From contig NZ_CP012996.1 in NCBI RefSeq assembly GCF_001412655.1, positions 3,348,001 to 3,412,000 of the forward strand: DNA of 64,000 nt, read 5' to 3'. Below, in pieces: positions 26,709 through 37,578 of this stretch. The stretch comes from Pedobacter sp. PACM 27299. GTDB taxonomy: Bacteria; Bacteroidota; Bacteroidia; Sphingobacteriales; Sphingobacteriaceae. The notes beneath the pieces were generated by a model. The model was not told the DNA's origin and ran no database searches. It was given only the letters and a program-made list of their open reading frames with translations. Made by a program: the position numbers and the translations under genes. Numbering within the stretch: the stretch's first letter is position 1; each line of letters starts with the position of its first letter.

Positions 26709-29102
26709 ATGTTTAAAAAATTAGTTTACGAACCAAAACTATTCATCAGCGACTTGCTTTGCTTGTTTCTGCTGCTCTGGTTTTGGTTCCTTTTGCCTTC
26801 AAAATTATTTTTAAGTCCCACTTCTTATGTGGTTGAAGCCTCCAATGGCGAGTTGTTAAGTGCGGCTATTGCAAAGGATGGCCAATGGCGATTTCCGGTT
26901 GCAGACACCATTCCTGTAAAATTTCAGCAGTGTATTGTCGCTTTTGAAGACCAGCGGTTTTATCAGCATCCCGGTGTGGATATTCTGGCGATGGCCAGAG
27001 CCATGCAGCAGAATTTTAAAGCCAAAGCAGTGCTGAGCGGTGGCAGCACCTTAACGATGCAGGTGATCCGTTTGTCCAGAAGAGAAAGCAGAACGGTATG
27101 GCAGAAAATAGTGGAAGTGGTCATGGCTGCCCGACTGGAATTCAGCAACTCAAAAGAAGATATTTTAAAACTTTATGCCGCCAATGCTCCTTTTGGAAGC
27201 AATGTGGTTGGATTGGATGCGGCGGCCTGGCGTTATTTTGCCCGAAGTCCGGAAAGTTTATCCTGGGGAGAAATGGCTACCCTGGCCGTGCTTCCAAATA
27301 GTCCTTCTTTAGTTCATCCAGGTAAAAACTCCGTTAAACTCATCAAAAAGAGAAATGACCTGCTGGATAAACTGGCAGCATTAAAAATCATTGATCAGGA
27401 GACCGCCAATCTTTCAAAATTAGAACCTATTCCTGGAAAACCATTGGCATTACCGCAAAATGCACCCCATCTTTTGCAGCGATTTAAAGTAGAAAGAGCC
27501 CAGCTGGAAATCCCAGTCACACGGATCACTTCCACGCTGGATTACAACCTGCAATTGAAAGTCAGCAACCTGCTCAAACGCTATCAAAACAAGTATCAGG
27601 CCAACGACATCCATAATATTGCAGCACTGGTCCTGAACGTAAAGACAGGTACAGTTCAAAGTTATGTAGGCAATATCTATCAGCCGGAGCATAAAGAACT
27701 GCAAAGCCATGTAGACATGATTAAAGCGCCTAGAAGTCCGGGCAGTACGCTGAAACCTTTACTTTATGCAAGTATGCTGAACGACGGCTTTATTTTACCG
27801 CGTACCTTAATTCCTGATATTCCTACGCAGATCAATGGCTACTCACCTCAAAATTATGATTTGGGCTATGATGGTGCCATTCCAGCAGATCGGGCCCTGA
27901 GTCGGTCCTTAAATATCCCGGCAGTTAAAATGCTGCAAAACTACAAGTATCAGCGCTTTTATGACCAGCTGAAAAAGCTCGGTATAAAAACGTTGAATAA
28001 ACCCGCAGACCATTACGGCCTGTCTATCATCCTTGGCGGAAGTGAGGTCACGATGTGGGATCTTGCTAAAACCTATATGGGCATGGCCAGGACTTTAAAT
28101 CATTTTAATGAGTACCAGGGGCGCTATAACCCACAAGACTACGACGCACCAGTATATATTAAGCAAACGGCAGCAAAGCCCCGTTTGGCCCAGGAAGATG
28201 CTCAAATCAATGGAATATTAGATTATGCTTCGATCTGGAATACTTTTAATGCCATGGAGGAGCTGATGAGACCTGGGGAAGAAGGACTTTGGGAGCAGTT
28301 TTCTTCTTCGCAAAGAGTAGCCTGGAAAACGGGCACCAGCGTTGGTTCCAGAGATGCCTGGGCCGTTGGCCTGACCCCTGGTTATGTGGTTTGCGTCTGG
28401 GTAGGTAATGCCGATGGTGAAGGCAGACCTGGTTTAACTGGTGTAGATATTGCGGCGCCGGTTTTATTCGATATTTTCAGGGAACTTCCCAATGAGAAAT
28501 GGTTTACCACGCCTAAACATCAACTGCGTAAAATGCGGGTTTGTAAACAAAGTGGTTATAAGGCCGGAGAATATTGCAGGGAGGTCATAGAAGAATTGGT
28601 GCCGCCGGCAGCGGAAAAGACCAGCATTTGTCCTTACCATAAGCTAATCCATCTGGACAGAACGGGTGCTTACCGCGTTACAGATGAGTGTGAGTCGACG
28701 GCCATGATGCAGCATCAGCCTTGGTTTATCCTTCCTCCTGCCATGGAATACTACTACAAGGTGAAACACAGTGATTACAAACTACTGCCTGCCTTTATGC
28801 CTGGATGTGGAGATGCGGGAAGTAATTTTGTGATGGAAATGATTTATCCTAAGCCAAATGCGCAGATTTACATTCCCCTGGAGTTAGATGGTACCAGAGG
28901 TAAGGTGGTGTTCAACGTTTCTCACCGCAGTACCAACGCAAAAATTTACTGGCACATTGATGAGGAGTATGTGGGTACAACGAAGAATTTTCACCAGCTG
29001 GCATTGAATCCGGCGCCAGGGAAACACACCCTGACGCTTGTTGACGAAGCTGGGGAAAGACTGGTACAGTCCTTTACGATCCTCAGCAAAGAAAAAGATT
29101 AA
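26709..29102 (+). CDS. pbpC: Penicillin-binding protein 1C (transglycosylase/transpeptidase)
   Basis: A 797-residue bifunctional peptidoglycan synthase. After one membrane helix (~20-38) comes the GT51 transglycosylase domain (~60-220; AFEDQRFYQHPGVD with the catalytic Glu, and GGSTLTMQVIRL). The transpeptidase domain has SxxK at Ser346 (SPGSTLKPLLYAS), SxN at SLN (ALSRSLNIPAVK) and KTGTS. A C-terminal BiPBP_C-type beta domain (~715-797) marks it as class C. It partners the adjacent alpha-2-macroglobulin, presumably to repair peptidoglycan after attack. Its stop overlaps the convergent YhhN gene by 4 bp. Confidence 0.96.
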   Translation: MFKKLVYEPKLFISDLLCLFLLLWFWFLLPSKLFLSPTSYVVEASNGELLSAAIAKDGQWRFPVADTIPVKFQQCIVAFEDQRFYQHPGVDILAMARAMQQNFKAKAVLSGGSTLTMQVIRLSRRESRTVWQKIVEVVMAARLEFSNSKEDILKLYAANAPFGSNVVGLDAAAWRYFARSPESLSWGEMATLAVLPNSPSLVHPGKNSVKLIKKRNDLLDKLAALKIIDQETANLSKLEPIPGKPLALPQNAPHLLQRFKVERAQLEIPVTRITSTLDYNLQLKVSNLLKRYQNKYQANDIHNIAALVLNVKTGTVQSYVGNIYQPEHKELQSHVDMIKAPRSPGSTLKPLLYASMLNDGFILPRTLIPDIPTQINGYSPQNYDLGYDGAIPADRALSRSLNIPAVKMLQNYKYQRFYDQLKKLGIKTLNKPADHYGLSIILGGSEVTMWDLAKTYMGMARTLNHFNEYQGRYNPQDYDAPVYIKQTAAKPRLAQEDAQINGILDYASIWNTFNAMEELMRPGEEGLWEQFSSSQRVAWKTGTSVGSRDAWAVGLTPGYVVCVWVGNADGEGRPGLTGVDIAAPVLFDIFRELPNEKWFTTPKHQLRKMRVCKQSGYKAGEYCREVIEELVPPAAEKTSICPYHKLIHLDRTGAYRVTDECESTAMMQHQPWFILPPAMEYYYKVKHSDYKLLPAFMPGCGDAGSNFVMEMIYPKPNAQIYIPLELDGTRGKVVFNVSHRSTNAKIYWHIDEEYVGTTKNFHQLALNPAPGKHTLTLVDEAGERLVQSFTILSKEKD

Positions 29103-29788
29103 TCGTGCTGGCGTAGTTTTCTTTCGATACCACCCATGGTAATCAGGTACTGCGCGATCATATAAGTGGCCATAATTAAAACCCCTGCAAAGTCAAAGCC
29201 TTTCACAAACTTATTGTAAGCAAGACTGGCATCAGAGATCAGGAAAAACAAGGCTCCGAAAAGGATCAGGTTAAAACTAATGATGTTCACTCTTTGATTT
29301 CTGAAAGCGGCCATCATCATCATTAAACTAATCACAAAGGTATACACCATGACTGGCAGCTTCATGCTGCCTAAATGTGGTCTTAAATAGAAATAGAAAG
29401 CAATACTAAAAGTTGCGCATAAGATAATAGCCAGCCTCGCTCCTTTTTTATCCAGCTCCTGTGCAGAGCGGAAGTCGAGGTAGAATGCGCTGATATAAAA
29501 GATATGACCTAATAAAAAAGCGATTAAACCATAGATGAAATAGTTTGGACTTTGCCAGGCAAACATCAGTAAAACATCTCCTGCCAAAGCGAAAAAAAGA
29601 CCGGTAAACAGGCGTTTGTGGAAACGGCCCTGCAAATTGGTACTCAGATACAGCATCACCATTAGGGAAATGACGATACACGGTTTAATTAAATACCTTA
29701 ATGCGGTAATTTGTTGGAATTCTGCGATGAGCTGTAAAATAAAGATCAGCGCAAATAAGAGGTTAAATTTCAGGTATTTCTTCAGCAT
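29099..29788 (-). CDS. YhhN/TMEM86-type lysoplasmalogenase family membrane protein
   Basis: A 229-residue polytopic protein with about eight membrane helices and no signal peptide, matching YhhN/TMEM86. Human TMEM86B hydrolyses lysoplasmalogens to an aldehyde and a glycerophospho-base; bacterial members were reported with similar activity. Conserved polar features include GDVLLMF (~residue 64), HIFYISAFYL (~95) and FFLISDASLAYNKF (~190). I chose the ATG at 29788; an upstream TTG at 29806 is less likely. The start lies 26 bp inside the preceding AGMO-like gene, so the two are translationally linked. Confidence 0.82.
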   Translation of the reverse strand: MLKKYLKFNLLFALIFILQLIAEFQQITALRYLIKPCIVISLMVMLYLSTNLQGRFHKRLFTGLFFALAGDVLLMFAWQSPNYFIYGLIAFLLGHIFYISAFYLDFRSAQELDKKGARLAIILCATFSIAFYFYLRPHLGSMKLPVMVYTFVISLMMMMAAFRNQRVNIISFNLILFGALFFLISDASLAYNKFVKGFDFAGVLIMATYMIAQYLITMGGIERKLRQHD

Positions 29789-30989
29789 TATTGTTCTTTT
29801 TTTCAAGGTTAAAAAACCAGACTGCCGAGCAGATATTCAGACCAGCAAGGATGACCTGATATCCGATAGGGAAATCTTGAAGCAAAACTATCAAAATCCC
29901 CATTACCAGACGAGCATATTCGAATTTTACCTGCCATTTCTTTTCTTCGAGCAAGGCGGTGCAGCTGAGTAAGGTTAAGATGACGTAAATGACGCCGGTT
30001 CCCACTGCGATGGCGGGCAATTTATGATATAAAAATAGAATAGGTATGGCCGCGATCAGGCCTATTATAAATTGGAAAAGCACATAAGGCACCAGTCTTT
30101 TCTGATACAGCGGATTGTATTTCTGATAGCGAACAGGGTCTATTTCCGGTGCGCCTTTAAAGCCTCCCAGATGCGCCGGGAACCAGCCAGGAGGTTTGAT
30201 AAATACATTGATCTTATCGACCCATCTCGGGCTTTTGCTGGCCGTATTCCAGAGTTCATCCCAATAATGAACATTTGCCCATAAAGGGTTCCAGCTGGCA
30301 AGTGGAGTGGTAATCCCATAATACACCTCCTCTTCTTCTTTTTGAAAAGTCCCAAACAGCCGATCCCAGATGATCAGGGTACCTGCATGATTCTTATCGA
30401 TATATTTAGGATTAGAGCCATGATGTACCCGGTGGTGTGATGGCGTATTCAGAATATATTCCAATGGCCCCATATTTTTAATGAGTCTGGTATGAATCCA
30501 GAATTGATACAGCGTATTAAAAGCACTTAGTGTCAGGAACATTAAAGGTTCAAAACCCAGGAATGCCAAAGGCAAGTAGAATACCCAGGAAAACCATCCC
30601 TGAAACCAGGATTGTCTCAGTGCAACCGTTAAATTATACTCTTCTGATTGATGATGAACGATATGTGCTGCCCATAATGCATTCACCTGATGACTCATCC
30701 GGTGGAACCAATAATAAAAGAAATCCACTCCGATAAATAAAAGAATCCAAACCCAGATGGTTTGCGGCAGATCAAACATGCGCCAATGCTCATAGATATA
30801 CATGTAGCCAAAAAACAGGGCCGTTTTCATAAAGATCCCGGTGAGCTGCTGCCCTATCCCCTGGCTCAGATTAGAAATGGAATCATTGAGGCGGTAATAG
30901 TCCAGCTTTTTATAAAACGACCAGGCGAGTTCAATTCCAATCAGAATGAAAAACGCAGGGACAGACAATGCTATATAATCTACTTTCAT
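29763..30989 (-). CDS. Alkylglycerol-monooxygenase-like fatty acid hydroxylase
   Basis: A 408-residue multi-helix membrane enzyme of the fatty-acid-hydroxylase/sterol-desaturase superfamily. The di-iron His clusters are intact: H96-x3-H100 (FHRMSH), HIVHH (109-113) and HHRVHH (185-190). The surrounding sequence (SEEYNLTVALRQS, FWIHTRLIKNMGPLE, LIIWDRLFGTF) closely resembles animal AGMO/TMEM195, which cleaves the ether bond of alkylglycerols using tetrahydrobiopterin. A further set of helices occupies residues ~285-390. It heads a two-gene operon with the TMEM86-type gene. The exact substrate is inferred. Confidence 0.85.
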   Translation of the reverse strand: MKVDYIALSVPAFFILIGIELAWSFYKKLDYYRLNDSISNLSQGIGQQLTGIFMKTALFFGYMYIYEHWRMFDLPQTIWVWILLFIGVDFFYYWFHRMSHQVNALWAAHIVHHQSEEYNLTVALRQSWFQGWFSWVFYLPLAFLGFEPLMFLTLSAFNTLYQFWIHTRLIKNMGPLEYILNTPSHHRVHHGSNPKYIDKNHAGTLIIWDRLFGTFQKEEEEVYYGITTPLASWNPLWANVHYWDELWNTASKSPRWVDKINVFIKPPGWFPAHLGGFKGAPEIDPVRYQKYNPLYQKRLVPYVLFQFIIGLIAAIPILFLYHKLPAIAVGTGVIYVILTLLSCTALLEEKKWQVKFEYARLVMGILIVLLQDFPIGYQVILAGLNICSAVWFFNLEKKNNNAEEIPEI

Positions 30990-31106
30990 ATACCTAATTT
31001 AATAAAATAGACGATAAAAGCTTTACTGTTAAGGCAATACTGAGCAACTAATTATAAACCGAGCGTTTATTTTGGTTAAGAAGGGAATGGATGATTTTAG
31101 TTTGGG

Positions 31107-31144
31107 AAAAAAACAGGGAATATAATTTGCATTATATTCCCTGT
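31107..31144 (-). terminator. Strong hairpin terminator after the RRM gene
   Basis: ACAGGGAATATAA (31113-31125) pairs perfectly with TTATATTCCCTGT (31132-31144). On the minus strand the stem is followed by a run of T (31107-31113). A second, shorter palindrome, AAAAGCTATTAATAGCTTTT (31192-31211), covers the RRM gene's stop codon and could add a first termination site. Confidence 0.8.
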
Positions 31145-31200
31145 CCTAATATGGATACCTCTAAAAATAGAGTTTATAAACTATAAAAAGAAAAAAGCTA

Positions 31201-31509
31201 TTAATAGCTTTTCTCTGTACGGTTATTGCGTTTAAAGCCACCACCGCCTCCAGCGCCACCAGTACCTGGTTTCTCTTGAGCTTCAGCAACTTTAATTCTA
31301 TTACCATTATAATCGCCACCGTTCATGCGTTTGATTGCTTCTTTTGCCTCTTCTTCTACTGGCATTTCCACAAAACCAAACCCACGACTCTGACCAGTTT
31401 CGCGATCTTTGATAATTCTAAGTGATTTTACTTGACCGAAATCACCAAAAACGGCTGTTAATTCATCTTCCCCTACTTCTAACGGAAGGCCTGTAATAAA
31501 TATCTTCAT
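31201..31509 (-). CDS. RRM-type RNA-binding protein
   Basis: A 102-residue protein made of a single RNA-recognition motif. RNP2 is IFITGL (residues 3-8) and RNP1 is RGFGFVEM (42-49). A glycine-rich basic tail follows (PGTGGAGGGGGFKRNNR). This is the small, cold-inducible-like RNA-binding type common in Bacteroidota and cyanobacteria. It is monocistronic, with the hairpins at 31113-31144 and 31192-31211 ending the transcript. A conserved role in mRNA stability is plausible but not shown here. Confidence 0.93.
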   Translation of the reverse strand: MKIFITGLPLEVGEDELTAVFGDFGQVKSLRIIKDRETGQSRGFGFVEMPVEEEAKEAIKRMNGGDYNGNRIKVAEAQEKPGTGGAGGGGGFKRNNRTEKSY

Positions 31510-31827
31510 TAATGTTTAAAAATTTGCACAAAGTTAAGCATTTTTAGCTTAAATTCCAATGCTAGTGTCAGTTATAAGTATAATTATCTAATTACTTTTC
31601 AAACAGCTAATCCTTATTTTTTGTTTTAAACGGCCTTCTGATTTTAGAAAAATAACTGGATTTATAGCGTTCATGACACTGAAATGAAGATTCTGAAAAG
31701 TCAACCTACTCATAATGTGTGTAGAAGAAGATTTTTTCCAAACCAAAAAAAATGCATTTAATTTTTGAATGTTAAATACTTTAGTTAATCTTAGCCCTCA
31801 AATTGAAGCTGATTTCTTTTCAATCAT
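31510..31827. other. Intergenic region without a recognisable gene
   Basis: This divergent AT-rich gap between the RRM gene and the orphan ATPase-domain gene must contain both promoters, but I find no complete -33/-7 pair with correct spacing. I see no hairpin, repeat or small open frame worth calling. Confidence 0.5.
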
Positions 31828-32319
31828 ATGCAATTTTGCAGGCCTCCGCTCCTTGGTTTTTGCTTAATTATAGGCATTTTCCTCGCTTATCTCTCTGCTC
31901 ATGCCCAGATTTCTGCTCAAAAAATGACTATTTATACCCTGCAGCAGCCGACTCTCTATCAGATCAATATTTCTGAGAAAACTGCACTGGAATATGTAGT
32001 CATTGGTTTTGAATCCAGCAGAGATTATCCGCTTGCACTGCTCAACAACCTCTACCGGATCATTCAGGAATTACTGAACAACATCATAAAACATGCTGGA
32101 GCATCCAATGCTTACCTTGAGTTGGTTGCAGAGCAGGGTCAGCTGCGCATTATTGTAGATGACAACGGAAAGGGATTTGACAGCAGTTTAGCGATGCGCT
32201 CCTCTGGTATTGGCCTGGAGAATATCCGGGCCAAACTTTCGCTGTATAATGGGGAAATGGAAATCACAAGAAAACCTGAACATGGCACCCTTGTAGTTAT
32301 CCGGATCCCTTTATCCTAA
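31828..32319 (+). CDS. Orphan histidine-kinase ATPase domain behind a signal peptide
   Basis: A 163-residue protein that joins a signal peptide (residues ~1-27, hydrophobic LLGFCLIIGIFLAYLS, ending AHAQ) to a HATPase_c domain of the NarL-type kinase family: N box LLNNIIKHA (82-90), DDNGKGFD (111-118) and GIGLENI (127-133). The dimerisation/phospho-acceptor helix, periplasmic sensor and membrane segments of a normal kinase are missing, and the linker is only ~40 residues. It is best read as a deletion derivative of a sensor kinase gene; whether it is expressed is unknown. Its stop overlaps the next, convergent gene by 9 bp. Confidence 0.75.
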   Translation: MQFCRPPLLGFCLIIGIFLAYLSAHAQISAQKMTIYTLQQPTLYQINISEKTALEYVVIGFESSRDYPLALLNNLYRIIQELLNNIIKHAGASNAYLELVAEQGQLRIIVDDNGKGFDSSLAMRSSGIGLENIRAKLSLYNGEMEITRKPEHGTLVVIRIPLS

Positions 32320-33162
32320 ATCTTTCTTAAACAGTCCTATTGTTCTCTCCCAGGCCAGCTTTGCTGCGGCCTCATTATACCTTGTTGGGGAAGTATCGTT
32401 GTTAAAAGCATGATTCACGCCTTCATATATGAACAATTGATAATGGATGTGGTTTTCTTTCAGTGCCGCTTCAAATTCAGGAATCCCAGCATTGATTCTT
32501 TCATCTAAGCCTGCGTAATGCAGCATGAGGTCTGCTTTGATCATTGGAACATCAGCAGTCTTTGCCTGGGTACCATAATAAGCAACAGCGGCTTGAAGCG
32601 TTGGGTCGTTTACGGCTAATTTATTGGCCATCCCTCCACCCCAGCAAAAGCCAACACAGCCAACTTTTCCATTTCCATCCGGGTGTTTTCTTAAATAATC
32701 CAAGCCATAAAGGTAATTTTGAAGGTTATCTTCCGGGTTGAGCTGCCCGATCAGGTCTCTGGCTTTATCTTCGTCCGCAGGAGTGCCCCCAAAAGGAGAC
32801 AATGCGTCTACTCCTAGTGCTAAAAAACCTTCAGCAGCGACTCTTTTAGTGACCGCTATGGTGTGTGGATTAAGGCCGCGGTTTTCATGAATCACCAGTA
32901 CCGCTCCTAAGTTCTTTTTACCTCTTGGTTGCGCTAAAAAGCCCTTCATATCGCCCTTAACACCCTTGTAAGTGATATTTTCTGTGCTCAGGTTATCCTC
33001 GTTGACCATTGCAGCAGCGGCATAGTTGTTTTCCAGCAGAGGAAGAACGCTCAGTGCAAGGGCCGTACTCCCTGTTAAAAGTGCTAGTTTTTTTAGAAAA
33101 TCTTTCCTGTTGATGCCGCTATGTGTGTATTGATCGTAAAGGTTGATAATTCTTTGATCCAT
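32311..33162 (-). CDS. Dienelactone-hydrolase-family protein with export signal
   Basis: A 283-residue alpha/beta hydrolase. The triad is visible: nucleophile Cys173 (GFCWGGG), Asp in YAGLDERI, and His in GVNHAF. Residues ~18-45 (NRKDFLKKLALLTGSTALAL) look like an export signal, with an R-K pair rather than a true twin arginine. Classical family members hydrolyse dienelactone in chloroaromatic breakdown, but most members of this exported type have unknown substrates. No ring-cleavage genes are nearby. Confidence 0.9.
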   Translation of the reverse strand: MDQRIINLYDQYTHSGINRKDFLKKLALLTGSTALALSVLPLLENNYAAAAMVNEDNLSTENITYKGVKGDMKGFLAQPRGKKNLGAVLVIHENRGLNPHTIAVTKRVAAEGFLALGVDALSPFGGTPADEDKARDLIGQLNPEDNLQNYLYGLDYLRKHPDGNGKVGCVGFCWGGGMANKLAVNDPTLQAAVAYYGTQAKTADVPMIKADLMLHYAGLDERINAGIPEFEAALKENHIHYQLFIYEGVNHAFNNDTSPTRYNEAAAKLAWERTIGLFKKDLG

Positions 33163-33391
33163 GGTGATTTATTTTATGTAAGTAAAACTAAATCCAATAT
33201 AGGTTTTTTCTTGGTTTAAAAACGTTATTTAAAGCGTAAAAATGGCATTATTACACTGGTCCTTAGAAAATTAATGAAAATATCCTATGCTTTTCGTAGA
33301 ACTTGTCTGTATAAATATTTAAATTGGTTTAATGTTTGTATCTCCCTGTAGATCAATCTTAATTATTAACCTCGTATCAAAAAAAGAAACC

Positions 33392-34042
33392 ATGAAAAAA
33401 GTACTTTCACTATTAACCATGCTGAGCTTCTGTGTAAGTTTAAGTATGGCTCAAACTGCAGTTCCTGCCACAACTGCTAAACAAAAAGCTAAAAAAGAAG
33501 TAAGTTCTACTGCCGCTGAATCAAAAGCAGCAGCGGCGGCGGCGAAGAAAGAAGCAGCAGCAGCTAAAAAAGCAGCTAAAGCGGATGCGGCAACAGCAGC
33601 AGCTGCTGGAACTAAAATGAAAAAAGACGGCACCCCTGATAAGCGTTATTCAGCAGCGGCAAAAACAACTGCAGCAGAAACAAAAGCGGCAGCAGTGACT
33701 AAAAAAGATGCTGCGGTAAAAACAGTAACTGCAAGCACACCAGGACTGAAAAAAGACGGTACTCCCGATAAACGTTATAAAGCAGCAGCAACGACCGCTG
33801 CAGCAGCTCCGGCAACGGCAGCAGCGACTACTAAAGCAGCACAGGCTAAAGCGGCCACTGCGGTAAAAGATTACAAGCCTACCGTAGACAGAAGCCTTAA
33901 AGGACCAAATGGAGAAGAAATTTTAACAGGTCCAAGAGGTGGGAAATACTATATCAACAAAAACGGAAATAAAACCTATGTAAAAAAGAAGGTTAATCCG
34001 AAGGGTTTATTGCTAAACCCAAAATCAGAAGCGATCGTGTAA
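33392..34042 (+). CDS. Secreted Ala/Lys-rich protein with KKDGTPDKRY repeats
   Basis: A 216-residue exported protein. The signal peptide is residues 1-20 (ending LSMAQ). The body is low complexity, rich in Ala and Lys, with two exact copies of KKDGTPDKRY (77-86 and 120-129). The C-terminus carries GPNGEEILTGPRGGKYY (171-187), then INKNGNKTYVKK. That end recalls short Gly-Pro-Arg-Gly-Gly-Lys-Tyr motifs found in Bacteroidota proteins and in virus-derived basic adaptor domains. I chose the ATG at 33392, which puts a clean signal peptide first. Function unknown; it could bind DNA or wall polymers. Confidence 0.78.
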   Translation: MKKVLSLLTMLSFCVSLSMAQTAVPATTAKQKAKKEVSSTAAESKAAAAAAKKEAAAAKKAAKADAATAAAAGTKMKKDGTPDKRYSAAAKTTAAETKAAAVTKKDAAVKTVTASTPGLKKDGTPDKRYKAAATTAAAAPATAAATTKAAQAKAATAVKDYKPTVDRSLKGPNGEEILTGPRGGKYYINKNGNKTYVKKKVNPKGLLLNPKSEAIV

Positions 34043-34071
34043 AAAATCATCTTTTACGCGATCGCTTTTTT
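34030..34071 (+). terminator. Rho-independent terminator of the Ala/Lys-rich protein gene
   Basis: AGCGATCGTGTAAAA (34030-34044) pairs with TTTTACGCGATCGCT (34052-34066) with one G-U pair, followed by six T. The stem includes the gene's own stop codon. Confidence 0.88.
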
Positions 34072-34410
34072 ATTGCAGAGCAGCAGTTTTCAGCTCGCCT
34101 GTTAACCAGGAGTTAACCGGGCTTTGTATCGTTTTTCTATTGAATTTCCATTGATCTGCTTTTGCTGTTGTTTTGCTTCAGATAAAACCATAGCAAGTAA
34201 AAGGCAAAACAGGAGCAAAACAATAGCAAAACAGATAGGCTTGAAAAGCCGTTCAGTATTCGCTGTATTCCCAGCTGAAATCAGGATTATTTTTAGACGA
34301 ACTGAAAGGCTTACAAATGAGGTGATGGGATTTTCTGTTTTTAGAACAGCTGATGGCGAAATAATTATTTCCACCTAAGATTTTATATTTCCCGCTTAAA
34401 ATGGAGACAC
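34072..34410. other. Intergenic region with GCAAAACA repeats
   Basis: This gap contains an inverted repeat: 34161-34177 pairs with 34214-34230 (AGCAAAACAAYAGCAAA, one mismatch). Three GCAAAACA units stand 10-11 bases apart at about 34204-34234. Open frames of 84 and 90 codons on either strand cross the repeats and look accidental. I do not call a gene here. Confidence 0.5.
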
Positions 34411-34444
34411 AAAAAAGGCTGTCATCATGTTTATGATACAGCCT
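34411..34444 (-). terminator. Terminator of the 112-residue hypothetical gene
   Basis: On the minus strand AGGCTGT and ACAGCCT, with inner TCAT/ATGA pairing, form a hairpin followed by TTTTTT. It lies 27 bp after the gene's stop. Confidence 0.8.
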
Positions 34445-34470
34445 GTCTTTTTGCTTGTAATCGGGTGGAA

Positions 34471-34809
34471 TTAACCTACGCGGTAAACGTTGAATTTATC
34501 ATTTCTAACGGGTTGCCCTTTAATGTGTAAGGATTCCCCTTTATCATTTCTGGTGGCTTTGATTACAAAGGGCTCTTCTGATTGCTGTGCGGCTTCATAA
34601 GCCAGTTTTAATCTATCGATATAAGTATCGGCATCTACTCTCCATTTTTCATCTTTATACATGAAGTAGGCAAAGACGTTCCTGGTTTTTCCTTTTAATT
34701 TCCCATCTAGTCTAATGTGGGCAATATTAGCTTGCTTTAAAGGCTCAACAGCCTGCTTATAAAAATCAGTGAAATTTTCGAACGTTGGTATAACATTAAT
34801 AGTGCTCAT
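34471..34809 (-). CDS. Hypothetical 112-residue protein
   Basis: A small soluble protein without a recognised family. It begins MSTINVIPTFENF, has a helix-rich middle (DTYIDRLKLAYEAAQQSEEP) and ends in a basic segment (GQPVRNDKFNVYRVG). I chose the ATG at 34809; the frame runs on to 34866 but the added residues look like leader DNA. It has its own terminator at 34411-34444. No neighbour suggests a role. Confidence 0.7.
   Translation of the reverse strand: MSTINVIPTFENFTDFYKQAVEPLKQANIAHIRLDGKLKGKTRNVFAYFMYKDEKWRVDADTYIDRLKLAYEAAQQSEEPFVIKATRNDKGESLHIKGQPVRNDKFNVYRVG

Positions 34810-37574
<2,765 letters not shown>

Positions 37575-37578
<4 letters not shown>

Noticed and set aside
33451..33633. 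Ala-rich hydrophobic frame opposite the repeat protein
   Set aside because: It is the antisense of the Ala/Lys tract, not an independent membrane peptide.
34102..34378. Overlapping 84- and 90-codon frames on both strands
   Set aside because: Both run through the GCAAAACA repeats; mirror frames of this kind arise by chance in low-complexity DNA.
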